Counted from the first letter of the stretch, positions 13,801 through 27,165 are shown. The stretch is DNA of 64,000 bases from Stromatinia cepivora (GCA_014898415.1 RCTD01000003.1:372001-436000), one strand, 5' to 3'. The notes: generated from the sequence alone by a model not told the origin. Numbers and translations are program-made.

Positions 13801-15950
13801 CCAATTCTATCTTTTTTTTCTAAGTTTTCAATATTTGAATTATATCGTCTTTTTATTTAAATAATATAATTCAATTTATTTTTATATAATTATTAATAAT
13901 TAATATGAAATAACGATTCCCTCAAATCGATTTTGGGAATGATCCTGTAATATCGAAATATATAAATTCGAATCTCTTTGATTTGTACAAATTTAATTAC
14001 TTCAGAATATAATTGATCATTTTGATAAATATATATATTTTGTAGATATCTAATTCAATTAGGATCTTTATTGATTTGATTATATTGAATACTTTATATA
14101 AATTCTTGATTTTGTTTGAATCTAAATGATTGAATCTTTGATATTATAATAGATATCTTTTTTTCTCTTTGAATATTAATTCATTATCAATATTTTTAAT
14201 ATTATCGATTATCTTTGAAGAAAAGCTTTTTTCTTGATCATTTTGATATATATTCGAATAAAAAATTGTATTCTTATATTCTTTGGTTATATATAAAATT
14301 ATATATATATTGTCTTGTATTTTAATATAAATGATTTTTTTATTATTCTTTTTGAAATATATATAATGAAAATTGAATTTCTTTTACAATTTTGTTTTAT
14401 AGATCCTTTTTCCTAATAACAGATTTACTTTTAGTTTTGATATATATAATATATTTGAAAATAGTATTTTAAAATTATTTTTATATATTATATTCATTAA
14501 ATTTTAATAATAATAATATATTACTTTTTTATCAATTTTTATTTTTCGTTTAATAATAAAATCTATTGATTTGAATAATGAAGATTAATCAAATATATAT
14601 AAAGAAATATTTATATCAATATATCATTTATTAAGGGAAGCTTTATTAATGATCTCCTTTATCAAATTACAATTTTCTTTTATTATATTTTTAATATCGA
14701 AATTTGATTCAAAAATATTATTAATAAAATATATTTGATCTTTTTTATTGAAATAAATCTTTTTCAGATTCAATAATTCTTTTTTCTTTTGATAATAAAA
14801 ATAATTACAAAAAAGTTTATTAATTTATATTAAATATAAATAATCTTATATATAATAATCTTCCTTTTAATATAAATCACAAATATTATTTGGAATTTTA
14901 AAATCTGATTCTTGATATCAAAAAATATATCTAGATTTTTTTGCAATTTATATTCACTTTAATTTATCTTTAAAACGAAGTTCTTTAATCTATAAATACT
15001 TAATTTTATCATCAATACTAAAACTGATTTAGATATTCAATATATCCATTATTCCTTGATAATTGATTAAAAGATTATATATTAAAATCAAAAACAAAAT
15101 AATATCTTGATATACTAATTAATAGTTTTTATTTATAACCCCTAATTTCCTTTTATACTTTTTCAATTTGTTTCAAACTTCAATAATAATTATATCAAAA
15201 TAAATATCAAATTGAAATTTGAAGTTCTGAATTATTATTATATATATATTAACTATAATTATATTAACTTTAATATATTTCGATTTAAAATATCTTTAAA
15301 ATATATATACTATTGAATATTCATCAATAAAGACTTTATCATCATTATTAAATATTATACAAATATACAATAATATATTCACTTCATCCTTTAAGTATTC
15401 CAATTTCAATTCAATATTATAATATATACGATCATTAATCTTATAAACAAATGCTATATTAAACCCTGCAATCTATATATATTCATCTAATATTTAATCA
15501 ATTATATAAAATCATTCTTTCCCTTTCAATTATATCTTCGTTTATCTAAATCATTACTTATAATTGTTTTGATCGAATTTCGAAAGATTATTTGATTCCA
15601 ATATTATAAAAGTTTTTTATTATTTAATAAATATCAAAAATAATCTTCAAGTTTTTAAAACAATCTTAAAAAATATACAACAAATAAATTCAGAATAATA
15701 AAGAAATATAAAAATAAAACAATAAGAAAATTCATAAAATCATATTATAATATATTTTCTTATAACTATACAAATTTGCTCTTTGCTTTTGCTATAATTC
15801 TATATCGATATTATACAGATTATTCTTTATTCTAATCTATAATATTATAAATTATAAACTATATTATCGTATTTCAATTTTGTTTCAATAATATTATATG
15901 AAAACTCTGATTTTCATTCTATTTCACCCCTACTAATTATACTAATCCTT
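10870..15950 (-). pseudogene. Copia gag-pol relic, copy 2
   Basis: On the minus strand around 13880-13990 the translation reads RFEFIYFDITGSFPKSI followed by NRYFILI, the Copia integrase core. This copy kept the GSFPKS box better than the others. The RT active site YIDD is intact at 11888-11899 (minus). Stops occur throughout, so no polyprotein is possible. An antisense open frame at 12642-12911 lies opposite the linker between integrase and RT. Confidence 0.84.
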
Positions 15951-16002
15951 TCTCGATTTGCTTTGTTTTCTAATTACTACTATACAACCGAATCTTATAA
16001 CC

Positions 16003-16168
16003 TATTAACTTTTGATACAGAAAATAATAATATTATTGATTATATAAATTGAATTAAAAATCTATAATTCTAATAGAAATAGAATTGAGGTTATCCCCAA
16101 ATATGGTCTATGCACCATTATGATCACATAACCTCAATTCTAATCCTATGATGGCCTCATTTCCAACA
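16003..16168 (-). repeat. 5' LTR of Copia copy 2
   Basis: 166 bp, ending on the plus strand with CATTTCCAACA. It keeps the words GAGGTTATCCCC, ATGGTCTATGCACC and GATGGCCTCA, so it is the less mutated LTR of this copy. Confidence 0.92.
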
Positions 16169-16173
16169 TTTTT

Positions 16174-18238
16174 TAATAATATTATAATTCTGTTTAATAT
16201 AATTCCATATATTATTCTTATATTTAATAACAATACAAGATTTATTATTATATATTTGATTTAGAATAGTTTTCTATTCTATTAAACTAATATCGATAGT
16301 AAATATAATAATTTCGATTCCAAATGAATAAATCAATGAAAGAAGGATTGAAATCGAAATTAATTTATTTTTTAACAAAATTATTATAATATTATAATTA
16401 ATAATCCAAATGAATTTTATATTTTTCTTTAATAATGTATAAAAAGGTTTTATAATAATAACGAAATTCTTTATTCAAAATTGATAGAAAATATATATCC
16501 TAAAGAATATTCTAATTTTATGATTGTTTGAGCAAAATAATCATTCAAGTATTTTGATGATTTTGATAATATTAGGATTTCTTCCTTTAGAATTAATATA
16601 ATAATTTATGATTCGGATTCCATCATAATATTATTTGGATTTGATAGCGATAATGTATTTTGTATATTCAATGTATTCTATTATAGTATCCAGATTTTTT
16701 AGATATTTAATAATGAATTTCTTTAATCCAGATTCAATTTCAGTTTTATTATATTAAATTCTGGGATTCTTAATTTCAATATTATCTAAATAAAATATAG
16801 CAATATCAAGTATGATATTCCATAATATTCTGAATATAATTTTTACAAATTAAATGATCGAATTAATAACCTTTTGTAATAAAATAATGAACCTTATTAA
16901 ATCAAAAAGGATTATAATAATAATAATAATATCTTTATTCTTTTTATTTAAAGGTATTTGATTATATTCAAAAAAAAGTCAATTAAGAATATTAATAAAT
17001 ATTTAACTATTTGTTCAACAAATTCCTTTAAATTTGAAGGTATATTTGTATCTTGTAGAATTACAGTATTTGCTTTTATCATTATAATAACAATATAATA
17101 TTTATTAACTTCGCTTTTTTTAATTAAATATTAAAGGTTTTGATATAATCCTTTTCCTTTCTTTAATATACCTTGTTTAATATAATCTCTTATTATTTCA
17201 ATAATTATTAATAAAAGGATTTTAAAGAATATAAAACCAGGAATTTATCAGGCCTTATATGGTATTGTCTTGATAATCTGTGGCGGCACAATTAAAGATT
17301 TGATATTACCGGCTTTAATCTAGTCAAAAGCTAATGCTGTTTTTTGATTCTATAGTAGTATAAAGAGAAATTCTTTTTCATATTTCCAAAGTATATCTTC
17401 GATATTTAATAATATTAAATATTTTTGTATTAATCGGAAACCTTTAGGTTTGATATCGAAACATAATATCAAATACTTTGAAAAAGGATTTGATAATTGA
17501 TATTTAGGGTGTTTTGTATATTCCAATTTTAATCAATTAAGATCATCTTTTGGGATCTCTTTATCAATATATTCTATTTTATTTAAGGGTTTTATTTTAT
17601 CCTTCTTTTTTTTATATATACTATTAATTAAAACAAGAATTTCGGATTTGATATTGATTAGTTTTTTCCAAATATCGTTTTTTGCCTTAAATTCTTTTAA
17701 ATCAAAATGAATACTATTAACAACAAAATATTCTTGAAATCCCTTTAATTCTGAATCTTCAATATTGTTAAGTATATCTTTGATATCAAAATCAAGATTA
17801 ATTCGAATAGTATTAATACTAAACCCTACAAAATTTAAAATCATCTTAAAATTTGGGATATTAATTAGAAATTCTGAAAAATAGTTTTTAATGAATTCTT
17901 CAAATTTCCTTTTATTTTTAATAATATCTAGAACTTTTGAAAGATCATTAATACAATCCCTAGGATTTATATTATCTATTTTTTTTCTGGTTTCTTAAGA
18001 TCAGTTTTCATAATATTTGCTTTATATTTTGATCCAATTGTTCAACAATTGATTCTATTAATATTATTATTATTAATAATCTATATAATCTATTTATCTT
18101 TTTTATATTCAAAATCGATCTTTTTTATAAACAAATATAATATTCTTAGTAATAATGGATCTTTAATATTATTCAAAACAAAAATATCGATAATGTTTTT
18201 AATTCCTTCAAAATTGATTTCTATATCTTCAATCAATC
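16174..18238 (-). pseudogene. Gypsy-B reverse transcriptase segment
   Basis: Minus-strand translation of about 17220-17420 gives WKYEKEF, then KTALAFD, then IVPPQIIKTIPYKA and PGFIF. This is the N-terminal RT approach found in one fungal gypsy group (VPP..I.T.PH..W..P). At about 16560-16800 it gives DIAIFYLDNIEIKNPRI, then ESGLKKFIIKYLKNLD, in the position of the RT catalytic box (a degraded .DD. motif) and palm/thumb of that group. A 103-residue frame at 17533-17844 (minus) lies just upstream in the polyprotein and is not recognised. Interrupted on one side by the Fot1 copy at 18241 and on the other by Copia copy 2. Confidence 0.75.
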
Positions 18239-18240
18239 TA

Positions 18241-20091
18241 ATGTGGTTTATCACCGGGTCGCCAATATCACTGGGTCGCCACTTTTTATATTATTCAATC
18301 ACCTCAATTTCAATACACAATATTTCAACGAATTATTATGGAAACATTATCAAAAGAAACCCAAATCATCTTAGTTATTGAAGTTATTTGTAAATCTAAA
18401 AATCTATTAATTACTAAAACTACAAAATTCTATATAATATTTCGATCTACACTACACAATAGAATCAACAATCGAAACAATCAAATGAAGATTCGAACGA
18501 ATAATCATAAAATTATAGAATTAGAAGAAAAAGTAATTGTTCAATATATACTCGATATAAATTCAAAAGGATTTCTATCTAAATTGAAGAATATAAAAGA
18601 TATAATGAATTATATTCTTGAATTGAAGAATGCAAAACGTATTGGAAAGCTTTGAGCGCATCGATTTGTAAAATGTCGAATCGAATTAAAAACATATTTT
18701 AATTGTATTTATAATTTTTAAAAAGCTCTTTATAAAGATCCTAAACTCATTGAAAAATGATTTCGATTAATTACGAATATATAAACGAAATATAGCATTT
18801 TGGATAACAATTTTTATAATTTCGATGAAATAGGCTTTATGATAGAGATTATATATATAACAATAATTATTACTAATACTAAGAAATGCAATAAAAATAA
18901 ATTAATACAACCAGGCAATCGAGAATAGATTATAACAATAATATACGGAAATAGAGAGGATGAAACTATTCCCTTATTTCTAATAATTCAAGGATAAATT
19001 CATCTCTCCAATTAATACATCGAAACGAATTTTTTTGCGGAATAGACTATTAAACCTATATTTAATGGATAGATAAACAATAAGATAGATTTAAAATAAT
19101 TGAAACACTTCGATAAGTACATTAAGAATCGAAAAAAAAACAAATATCGAATATTAATGCTAAATAAACATAAAAGTCATAAATCAATAGTTTTTCAAGT
19201 ATATTACAAAGAGAACAATATTATATATTTATGTTTATCATTATATTCAAATTATTTAATTCAATCATTTGATATTGATTGTTTTAGTAATCTGAAATGT
19301 TTATATAATGATCAAATTAATGGATTTATCAAAGTATATATCAAGTATATTTCGAAGATTGAATTCTTTATAACTTTTAAAATTGTATACGAAAAATCAA
19401 TTACTTTTCAAAATATAAAAATAGGATTTCGAAAAACAAATTTAATCCTATTTAATTCTAAAACTATACTTTCGAAATTAGATATTCGAATTTATATATT
19501 TATTCTCCCCTTTTTCGATTTAAATCAATAAATCTTTCAAATTTTTTATAATTCAACAAAAACTCTTTTTCAATTAATATTAGTTAAATCTCGAATAATT
19601 TGTTATCAATCAAATTCCCTTATATCTATATTCGAAATTATATTAATTCTAATTAAAAATATAGAGAGATTAGTTTATAAGAATATACTTTTAAATATAA
19701 AGAATTGTATACTTTGAATAGCAAATAAAATATTAAACAAATATCGATATACAAAAAAAACTTAATTATATCAAAAAGGAATACTTACTGAATAAAAAAC
19801 TTTTGATATATTATTTCAATAAAAGATTGATATTCAAATTCAATATAATAAATATCAAAAAAAAAGGAATTCTAATAAAGAAATATCTTTTAATCGATAT
19901 TATAATAAATATAAAAAGATAAAATATAATATAAAAATTTATCAAAATAATATAATAAATCCTAGATTATTAAATTCTTAATAGTTTTAATCAATTGATT
20001 TAATTGTTGTTGAATAATATAGATTTAAAATAATTGAATAATATAAAAAGTGGCGACCCGGTGATATTGGCGATCCGGTGATAAACCACGT
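18241..20091 (+). mobile_element. Fot1/pogo DNA transposon, family 1, copy 1 (1851 bp)
   Basis: Terminal inverted repeats of about 55-60 bp begin A(C/T)GTGGTTTATCACCGGG and end CCGGTGATAAACCACGT. The TSD is TA at 18239-18240 and 20092-20093. Length, TA target and a pogo-type transposase place it in the Tc1/mariner superfamily, Fot1 group. Each terminus contains two 17-bp direct iterons. Inserted into gypsy-B between gag and RT. RIP-mutated and inactive. Confidence 0.93.
18338..19620 (+). pseudogene. Fot1-type transposase relic, copy 1
   Basis: The frame starts METLSKETQI at 18338 and runs 105 residues to a TGA at 18653-18655, where the equivalent position in the family-2 copy is TGG. It continues with further stops. 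N-terminal part: psq/CENP-B-like DNA-binding region (RI..R.NQ, then ELEEK...YI.DI...GF). Catalytic part: NFDEIGF near 18820, then LMLNKHKSHKS near 19155 (a LDGHGSH box with D changed to N), then SFDIDCFSNLK near 19265. These are the three acidic blocks of DDE_1 transposases. An uninterrupted 143-residue stretch survives at 19100-19531. Inactive. Confidence 0.88.
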
Positions 20092-20093
20092 TA

Positions 20094-23000
20094 TACAAGA
20101 TGATGGTATTTTTATTAGAAATAATTATTATCGCTTTATATTCGTATATTATAAATCCCAATTTTTTTTATAATTTTTAGGCTTATTATATTAATTATCA
20201 ATTCCGAATTGATAAGATTATTAATCTTAATATTTTTATTTATAAAGATTATAATAATAATAAATATATTATATATCTTTTTTGATTGATAATTAAAAAA
20301 AGTATTTAAATGATTAATAATTGTTAAGGTTGTTGTAGCTTTTTCGGCAGGAATTTCTGAATTTCTGAAAAACTCTTTTCATTCTTTGATATCTGCGATT
20401 AATATTTTCTTGAAAATTTGTTTAAAAAGATCTAATATATATATAAAAGCAATCCCAATTATTATTGGGATTTTGATTTTATAAATCTATTTTAAGATTT
20501 CTATTAGGGATTTTGTAATATAAGTAATGATTAATGTTTACTTTTTTATTTTTAAAAATCTAATATAAAAATTGAATGTTCTATTCTTTCATATTATATC
20601 ATTTTCATTAAATTCAGGAAAGCTTTTCCTTCCCTAAGATTCTTTTACTTTATTTTCTTCGCTTTCATTAATATTTATGGTTTTATTTTTATTAAAGAAT
20701 TCTTTTTTTAATTTTTCCCTTTTAATTTGATCTATTATTCTAATAATACTTTTCGAGAAATACTTAACGATTTTTGAGGCTTATCAATTCTGCTTCATTT
20801 TATCGATTTGGACTTTTTAGATGATCGGCTTTATAATCTTAAGGCTTCTTTAGATTGAATAGTTATATTGATATTGATAATTTCCCCTCCTCAATAATTG
20901 ATATTATTTACAAATATATCCTTTATAATTTCGATATTAGAAACTCTGAAATTCGATAAATCACCCTTAATATTGGATTTCTTCAATCGCTTTTTTTGTT
21001 AATCAAATCTATAAGTTTTTGTATATATTTCAATCTAATAATTCTTTGGGAAATCCTTTTATTTGAAGATTGAAGAAGGATTGGGATATCTTTTGGGATC
21101 AAATATAAAGACTCTGTATTTATTATAATAATATAATCCAGTATTCATATTATTAATCTTTTTAAAGCAATTTTATTTTATAATATAATCATTATTATAA
21201 AAAGGTCTTTTAAAGTAATAATAATAAAGATAATCCTTTTATAAGTTTCATTTATATTAAGAAAAATCCTTTTTTGTTTATTTTAAATAGAATAATTATT
21301 ATATTTTGTATTATTTTTTCAATAAATAATTTGATATTGTAATAACGAAAAGGATAATTTCGAATCCTTTATACTTTTGATTTTTGCCTTTAGATAATTT
21401 ATGCTGAATTTATTCAAAAGATCAATGATTTCATTTATAATGTTTTTTATCTTTTATTCTTGAGAATAAGGCTTTGTATTAGTATCGGAGACAAATAGGG
21501 TTTTTATATATTTATATATGGCCTGGGAAATAATAGTTTGATAAAACTTAGATCTTTTATAAATTCAGGCGATAGAATCCTTAGAAAAGCATCATTTGTA
21601 AACTTCATCCATTATTTTTTTGAAGTTTACAAAAATAGGATTATCGAAATTAATTTTAAGTTGTTTAGTAATCTTCTTTTTTATTTGAGTATATAGGCTA
21701 TATAGGAATATTCTTTCAACTTCGAATTCAATAATTATATAATTGTTAATAAATTAAATAATTATATAATTGTTAATAAATTAAATAATTATATAATTGT
21801 TAATAAATTAAATAACCGAAAACACGAATTTAATAATATAATCTTTCATTATTATTGGATTTGTATTATAATCCTTTTTATTCTTGTTATATTGATTATT
21901 AACAAATTGATTAAGAAAGTTTTGGGTATCTATTATTTGCTGGGTATTATAATTGCAAAAACATCGGAGTAATATTGATCTCAATCCTTCTTTCCAATTG
22001 TATCTAATAAGATTGTATTTCAATATAAATTTGATTTGGATAATAGTGGTATAATTGTAGTACCAAAAAAATCGAGTTTGTATTTCTTTATTAGATATAC
22101 CGCAATCAATTTACAAGGTATCTTAAATTGTAAAGAAATCAGATATATCGATTCTATTGAAAATAAGAGTAGCAATATTTCTAATATATAATATAATAAA
22201 GAATATATATATATAATCCTTAATATAAATAACAAATGAAATTTTTAATAGGTTTTGTTGTTGTTGATTTATTTCTTTTTCTTTTTTGGTTTTCTTTGTT
22301 TTTTTCTTCTTTTTTAATAGAATTTTTATTATTAATAATAAAAAATTCTTCAATAGATTCAAAAGAATTGATAATTGAGGCAATGATATTATTCTTTGAT
22401 TTTTGAGGAATATTTTATAGGAGATTTAATCTTATAAATAGATCAAAATTATTCATTATATTATTGTAATTTGATTGAAAAGTATTCGATTTATTAGAAT
22501 CTGATTCAATATTTAGTTTTCAATAGTTTTTGATATTCATAATTTTCTTTTGATAAATCTTCAAAAGAAAAAGAAAAATATATATAATCCTTTTCAGAGT
22601 TTTCCTTTTTTCAAAGGAATATATAAATTTCAAATTTTTTAATTAAAAGTTTTTTAAGATATATCTTAAATTTTTGATTATCAATATCAAAAATAATAAT
22701 TTAATGTATTATACCCAATCCTTTCTATTGTTCCAATATATATTTAGGTATTCAAATAGTTCTAAAGATATATAAAACATTCAAAATCCTTTAATATGAT
22801 TGATTATATTCAATCAAAGTCATCTTCGGAATTAGAGTTTTTTTGTTTATAAAAATAAATAATTCGTTTACAAATAAGGATTCTATTATATTTAAAATTT
22901 TAATATACTTTTGATATTATTAATTGTATCCTTAAATAGAATCTTTATTGATATATTCCTTTCAAAATAGAAAATAGAATAATGGTTCTACTGAAAAATG

Positions 23001-23310
23001 ATTTATCTTCAATATAATAGATGAATACGAATAAAGAAGCTTCAATAATTAAAACTTCCTTATTCAGAATTTAGTAATCCTATATTTTTGAAAGGGTTAT
23101 CTTTTCAGGATCAATTCTATCCCTTTATCTATAAACTACTAATTCTATTTTCTTTTCAATTATAATTTCCTTATAGATATATTTGTATAATATAAATTGT
23201 ATAATTCGAATCCGGTATAGGTTATTATTGTGAAAGAGATAGATCGAAATATATATATCCTGATAGTATATTGCAAGGGGAAATGGGAATTAAAACTGAT
23301 TAGATTATAT
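20094..23310 (-). pseudogene. Gypsy-B 5' leader and gag relic
   Basis: Downstream (minus strand) of the LTR at 23311-23519. Near 21810-22140 the translation contains IRYNWKEGLRSILLRCF, then YNTQQ, then TQNFLNQFV. This lies at the usual gag position and matches the plus-strand copy at 48940-49160, which reads NWKGGLRPALLRRF followed by DYDTQQ. The layout resembles the fungal gypsy gag in which a W-x-x-L(K/R) segment is followed by a Q-rich turn. The surviving frames are 21808-22023, 22020-22235 and 22123-22383 (minus), in different phases. 20094-21700 should encode the gag C-terminus and protease and gives no clear motif. Confidence 0.65.
21731..21811. repeat. Perfect tandem repeat, 3 x 27 bp
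   Basis: Three identical 27-bp units (ATAATTATATAATTG... start) at 21731-21757, 21758-21784 and 21785-21811. The unit is nine codons long and lies in the gag region of gypsy-B. Identity between units in such mutated DNA implies that the expansion came after RIP. Confidence 0.95.
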
Positions 23311-23519
23311 TGTAAAAGCTTCGGATAATAGGGCTAATAGATTTAGATAATGGTTTGGGTTATATATAAATGGAATACAAAAAGACTAATAGAAAACAAT
23401 TGATTTCTTTCAAGGAAAAGAGAGTAGAGCCCTTTTTTATATCTAACTATGAAGAGTCATGTGACTATATGACTACGAACTAGCTATGTGTTAGGCCTTG
23501 ATATCCCAACTTTCTCACA
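23311..23519 (-). repeat. 5' LTR of gypsy-B, copy 1
   Basis: 209 bp. Read on the minus strand it starts TGTGAGAAAGTTGGGATATC and ends TTTTACA. It is the reverse complement of 47585-47793, also 209 bp, which fixes both ends. It contains the conserved words AAGGCCTAACACATAGC and TAGTTCGTAG. Confidence 0.9.
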
Positions 23520-24189
23520 CTATATAATTATTAATAAGAAGAATAATAAATTATATTTAATATATTAATAAAATATTGTTATAAATTTATATATATCTCT
23601 ATCAATTTTACTAACTTCTCTATCTATATATTTAATACCAATATAATTTCCTTTATATTATAAAATAATCATATTAAATTATATTTCTTTTATTTACAAA
23701 AAAAGATCTTTACTCTTTATATAAATTTAATTTACCAATCTTTCAATTTCTCCAACAATATAGCTTCTTCAGATAAATCTATTTCAATTATTTATTATTC
23801 GCAATAAAATTATAATAAACGATTTATTACAGAATTAATATCTTTTGATAATACTACACAAGATTTCTTTTTTCGAGTATATTCCATATATACAAAATCG
23901 AATTCTTTTCAAAAAGAGCATTTTTCATTTATTATCTCTTCTTTAAACAAAGATTTCGCATTATTATAATAAATAATATATTTAACATAACAAAAATATA
24001 TAAGATATATGAATTACAAAGATATACAAACTAAATATATTACCAATTCAGAAAAAGACTGAGATATAATAAAGAGAATAACAAAAGCTTTAAGATATAA
24101 TATTGCAATTACAATGAAGAAATTATAAAGATTCGAAAATAGAATTCCGAAAGGTTTATAAAATCTTCAAAAAACAGATTATATATATT

Positions 24190-24193
<4 letters not shown>

Positions 24194-24249
<56 letters not shown>
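24194..24249. repeat. (TTA)n microsatellite
   Basis: About 18 uninterrupted TTA/ATT units. Confidence 0.95.
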
Positions 24250-25176
24250 GTTTATCTCTTTATCTATTATACAAAAATTATCATATATTACAAATACTTT
24301 GTTAATTGATAATTCTCTACAATTACAAATATACCAATAATTTATCAGTTTCTTAAAAGCAAAGCCCTAAAGGAAAAGCTTTATTACAATTGCTAAAAGG
24401 ATATTATTAATAAAACTAAGAAACTCTATAAAGAAACAATTTTATTATTAAAAACAAACATACAATCAACAATATACTATCATTCGATTAAAAAACTTTA
24501 CAAAATCTTTATATTTACTAAATTCTAATATATAATCAATAGTTTATTATTATTCCGATATCACTCTTTATTGAATATAAAAAGAGAAGATTCTCCTAAA
24601 TAAAAAAAAATAATGAAAAGTTTTATAATTGTTTTAGGACTAATTGATTCTTTGCCATTTGTGACTCTGACAAAAAGTGTATTTTTAGATTGTTGAGTTT
24701 ATATAATATAGTTTATTAAGATAGATAAAAAAACTATAAATATCTTTTATTATCGATTATATATATACTTTATAAAAGTAAGATATTAATATTATATTAA
24801 TATTCTGATCCGTATAACGTTAAAATAATATATTTCAAATTTTATATAATAGCAAATCTTAATTTATATACTATTTTAAATTATTATTAAAATTATTTTT
24901 AGATTAATAATATTGAAAGATTCTTTTTAATTTTTTAATCTTTTAATTCTTTAATCTTTTCCAAATTATAAATTATTTATAATTTTTATTAAATAATAAA
25001 TAAATTATTTTGATTTTATCAAAATGAATAAAATAAATATAAAGTCGAAAATAAATAAAATAGAATTTCTTTTTCTTTTTTTTCTATTCGCTTCTTTCTT
25101 TTTATTTTATTATTTTCTTTAATATATAAAATAATTATAATATATCTTCAGATTTTGATAATAGTGAAGTTTTTAT

Positions 25177-25219
25177 AAAGAGAAAGAAGAAAGAGAGGGA
25201 GGGGAAGGGGGAGAGGAGA
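25177..25219. repeat. Polypurine tract
   Basis: A run of A and G only, apart from its edges, including GAGAGGGAGGGGAAGGGGGA. It stands out in a region with almost no G runs. Confidence 0.85.
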
Positions 25220-25614
25220 CAAATTGTCGGATTCGGAAAACACAGGATATTAAATGTATTAGAGATCATGTATTTGAAGATGATAAGTCTTATAATTGAG
25301 AAGTAATAGCTCAGAGACTATAATGGAATAAGCAATTATGAAGTTATAATAATAATATAGAATTCTATAAGAGTATTATATTATATACAATTAATAATAC
25401 TGAATAATATCCGGATTCAGATTCTTAACCTTTAATATTAAGAGTATAATCTTTTTATATACCCTTTTCGAATTCTTTTATATATCAATACTTTATTCTT
25501 ATTTATCGATTTGAATAAAGATTCATCATTTCAATTATCTTGATTAATATCATAAAGGTTCTTTATTCGAATATCTTTAATATTCAACTAATTAGATTTC
25601 TTTATTTGAATATC

Positions 25615-25804
25615 TGTTACGAACCTCAACTACGAAACTAGGGCTAGCCGAAAGCGGGCCGAATTGTATATTAATTTGAAGAGTTTTCATTTATATAAAG
25701 GGGGAATTCTTCAATAGAATTAGAAAAGTAATAAAAAGTTTTGATTCTAAATCCAAACCTATTGTTGTTCAAATATTAGCCGATTCTTTACTGTGATTCT
25801 CACA
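25615..25804. repeat. Left LTR of LTR-C
   Basis: 190 bp, the same length as 29270-29459. I count about 11 differences between the two and all are transitions. It keeps the GC-rich words AACTAGGGCTAGCC and GAAAGCGGGC. Confidence 0.93.
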
Positions 25805-25859
25805 ATTCTTTTCATTCACCTTTAAAAGCAACTCATCGGTTAATTTTGGGAATAACCTC

Positions 25860-26990
25860 ATTTTTTTGATTTAGAGGAGCCTTCAAAAACCCTTCGGAAT
25901 ATTATCGAAAACCCTTCGAAAATTTACCTTCAAAACATATACGAATTTGGCCTCGAAACGAGCTTTCGAAAACCCTTCGGAATATTGTCGAAAATCTATC
26001 AAAAATACTACGAAAAACCTTTGAATCAAAAAAATCAAGAGAACAAGAAAAGGAATTGAAAAGATTTATTCGAAAGATATGAATATGATATACAAATCGA
26101 ATCCTACTCTATTTTACGAAATTCGAAAGCGAATTTTTAAATTATATAAATCATTTAAATAAAAGAATAAAAAAACAAAAGTATATAAAGAACCTTTAGG
26201 ATCTTATCGAAAAGTTGAAGAATTTTGAATATAAAAATTGTTGATAAAATTGAAGATATTGAAATTAAAGATATTGAAATTGAGATTATAATAATAAAGT
26301 CTTTAATATTATTTTTGAAAAGTATAATAAGCGAATTTATATATAATAATAATTGTATTTATATTTCAAATAAGATTCTAATAGAATGTTTGAAGTTTTT
26401 TTCCTTTAATGAAATATTAGGCTTTTTTCAAAAGGAAGGGTAAAACTAATCCTTATATAATTCTGGAAGATCATTGATGAAAACTGGTTACAAATAATCG
26501 GATCCATATCAGAAAATTAGTATATTAGTTGAAAACGAAACAATATTTATATTGAAAATATTATTTGATACAAATTTGAATCGATATATTAATAGATATA
26601 ATATATCTTATATTTCAAAAGAAAAAGAAAAAGAAAAAGCAAGTTGAAAACCCCCTTCCCCTTTTATTATTTACCGAATCTATAAGATCATTAAAATCGA
26701 CAAAAACATCGATCCAAAAGGGAAATATCAATATCCTCTATTCATCACATTAGAAAGTATACCCAACGAAAGCATATCGAATTCGAAATCAATACCCCCT
26801 ACTCATTGTATCGAAAGCATATCAAATTCGAATCGAAAGCATACCGAATCCAAATCGAAAGCATACCTACCGAATCCGAATCAAAAGCATGCCTATCGAA
26901 ATTGTACCGAAATCGTACCGAAATCGAACTGAAAATAAATCGAAAATGAATATATATACAAGAGTTTTTAAATGATATTGAAGAGTTTTC
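25860..26990. repeat. Degenerate short repeats in the LTR-C core
   Basis: 25870-26030 repeats variants of AAACCCTTCGGAATATTGTCGA. 26760-26900 repeats variants of CGAAAGCATACCGAATCC. An (AAAAAG)n run is at about 26617-26640. No coding is apparent. Confidence 0.7.
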
Positions 26991-27165
26991 AAAGAAATGA
27001 AAATACTGAACTTCATAAAATGAAGATATAGGCATTATAATTTCATTATTGAAGGAATTATCATAGATTTAATCGTTGTATAGAGTTCTTCATTGAAGTT
27101 TCAACTCGGCCGATTATTATAGAATTAGGAATGAAGGAATTGAAAGAGTTAAAAGAGTTTCGATA

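Larger units (their letters stand above)
10691..16168 (-). mobile_element. Copia LTR retrotransposon, copy 2 (full length, minus strand)
   Basis: A complete 5478-bp element of the same family as the copy at 2190-7652, inverted. The LTRs are 166 bp each. The TSD is TTTTT at 10686-10690 and 16169-16173. That is a homopolymer, so weaker proof than the other TSDs, but it sits at exactly the right positions. It is inserted in gypsy-B in the same orientation as its host. Heavily RIP-mutated. Confidence 0.92.
23520..25609. other. AT-rich region without recognisable gene
   Basis: Outside the gypsy-B LTR and before LTR-C. No terminal repeats or translated motif seen. It holds a (TTA)n microsatellite and a purine tract, listed separately. 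25220-25440 is slightly less AT-rich but stays unidentified. Confidence 0.6.
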
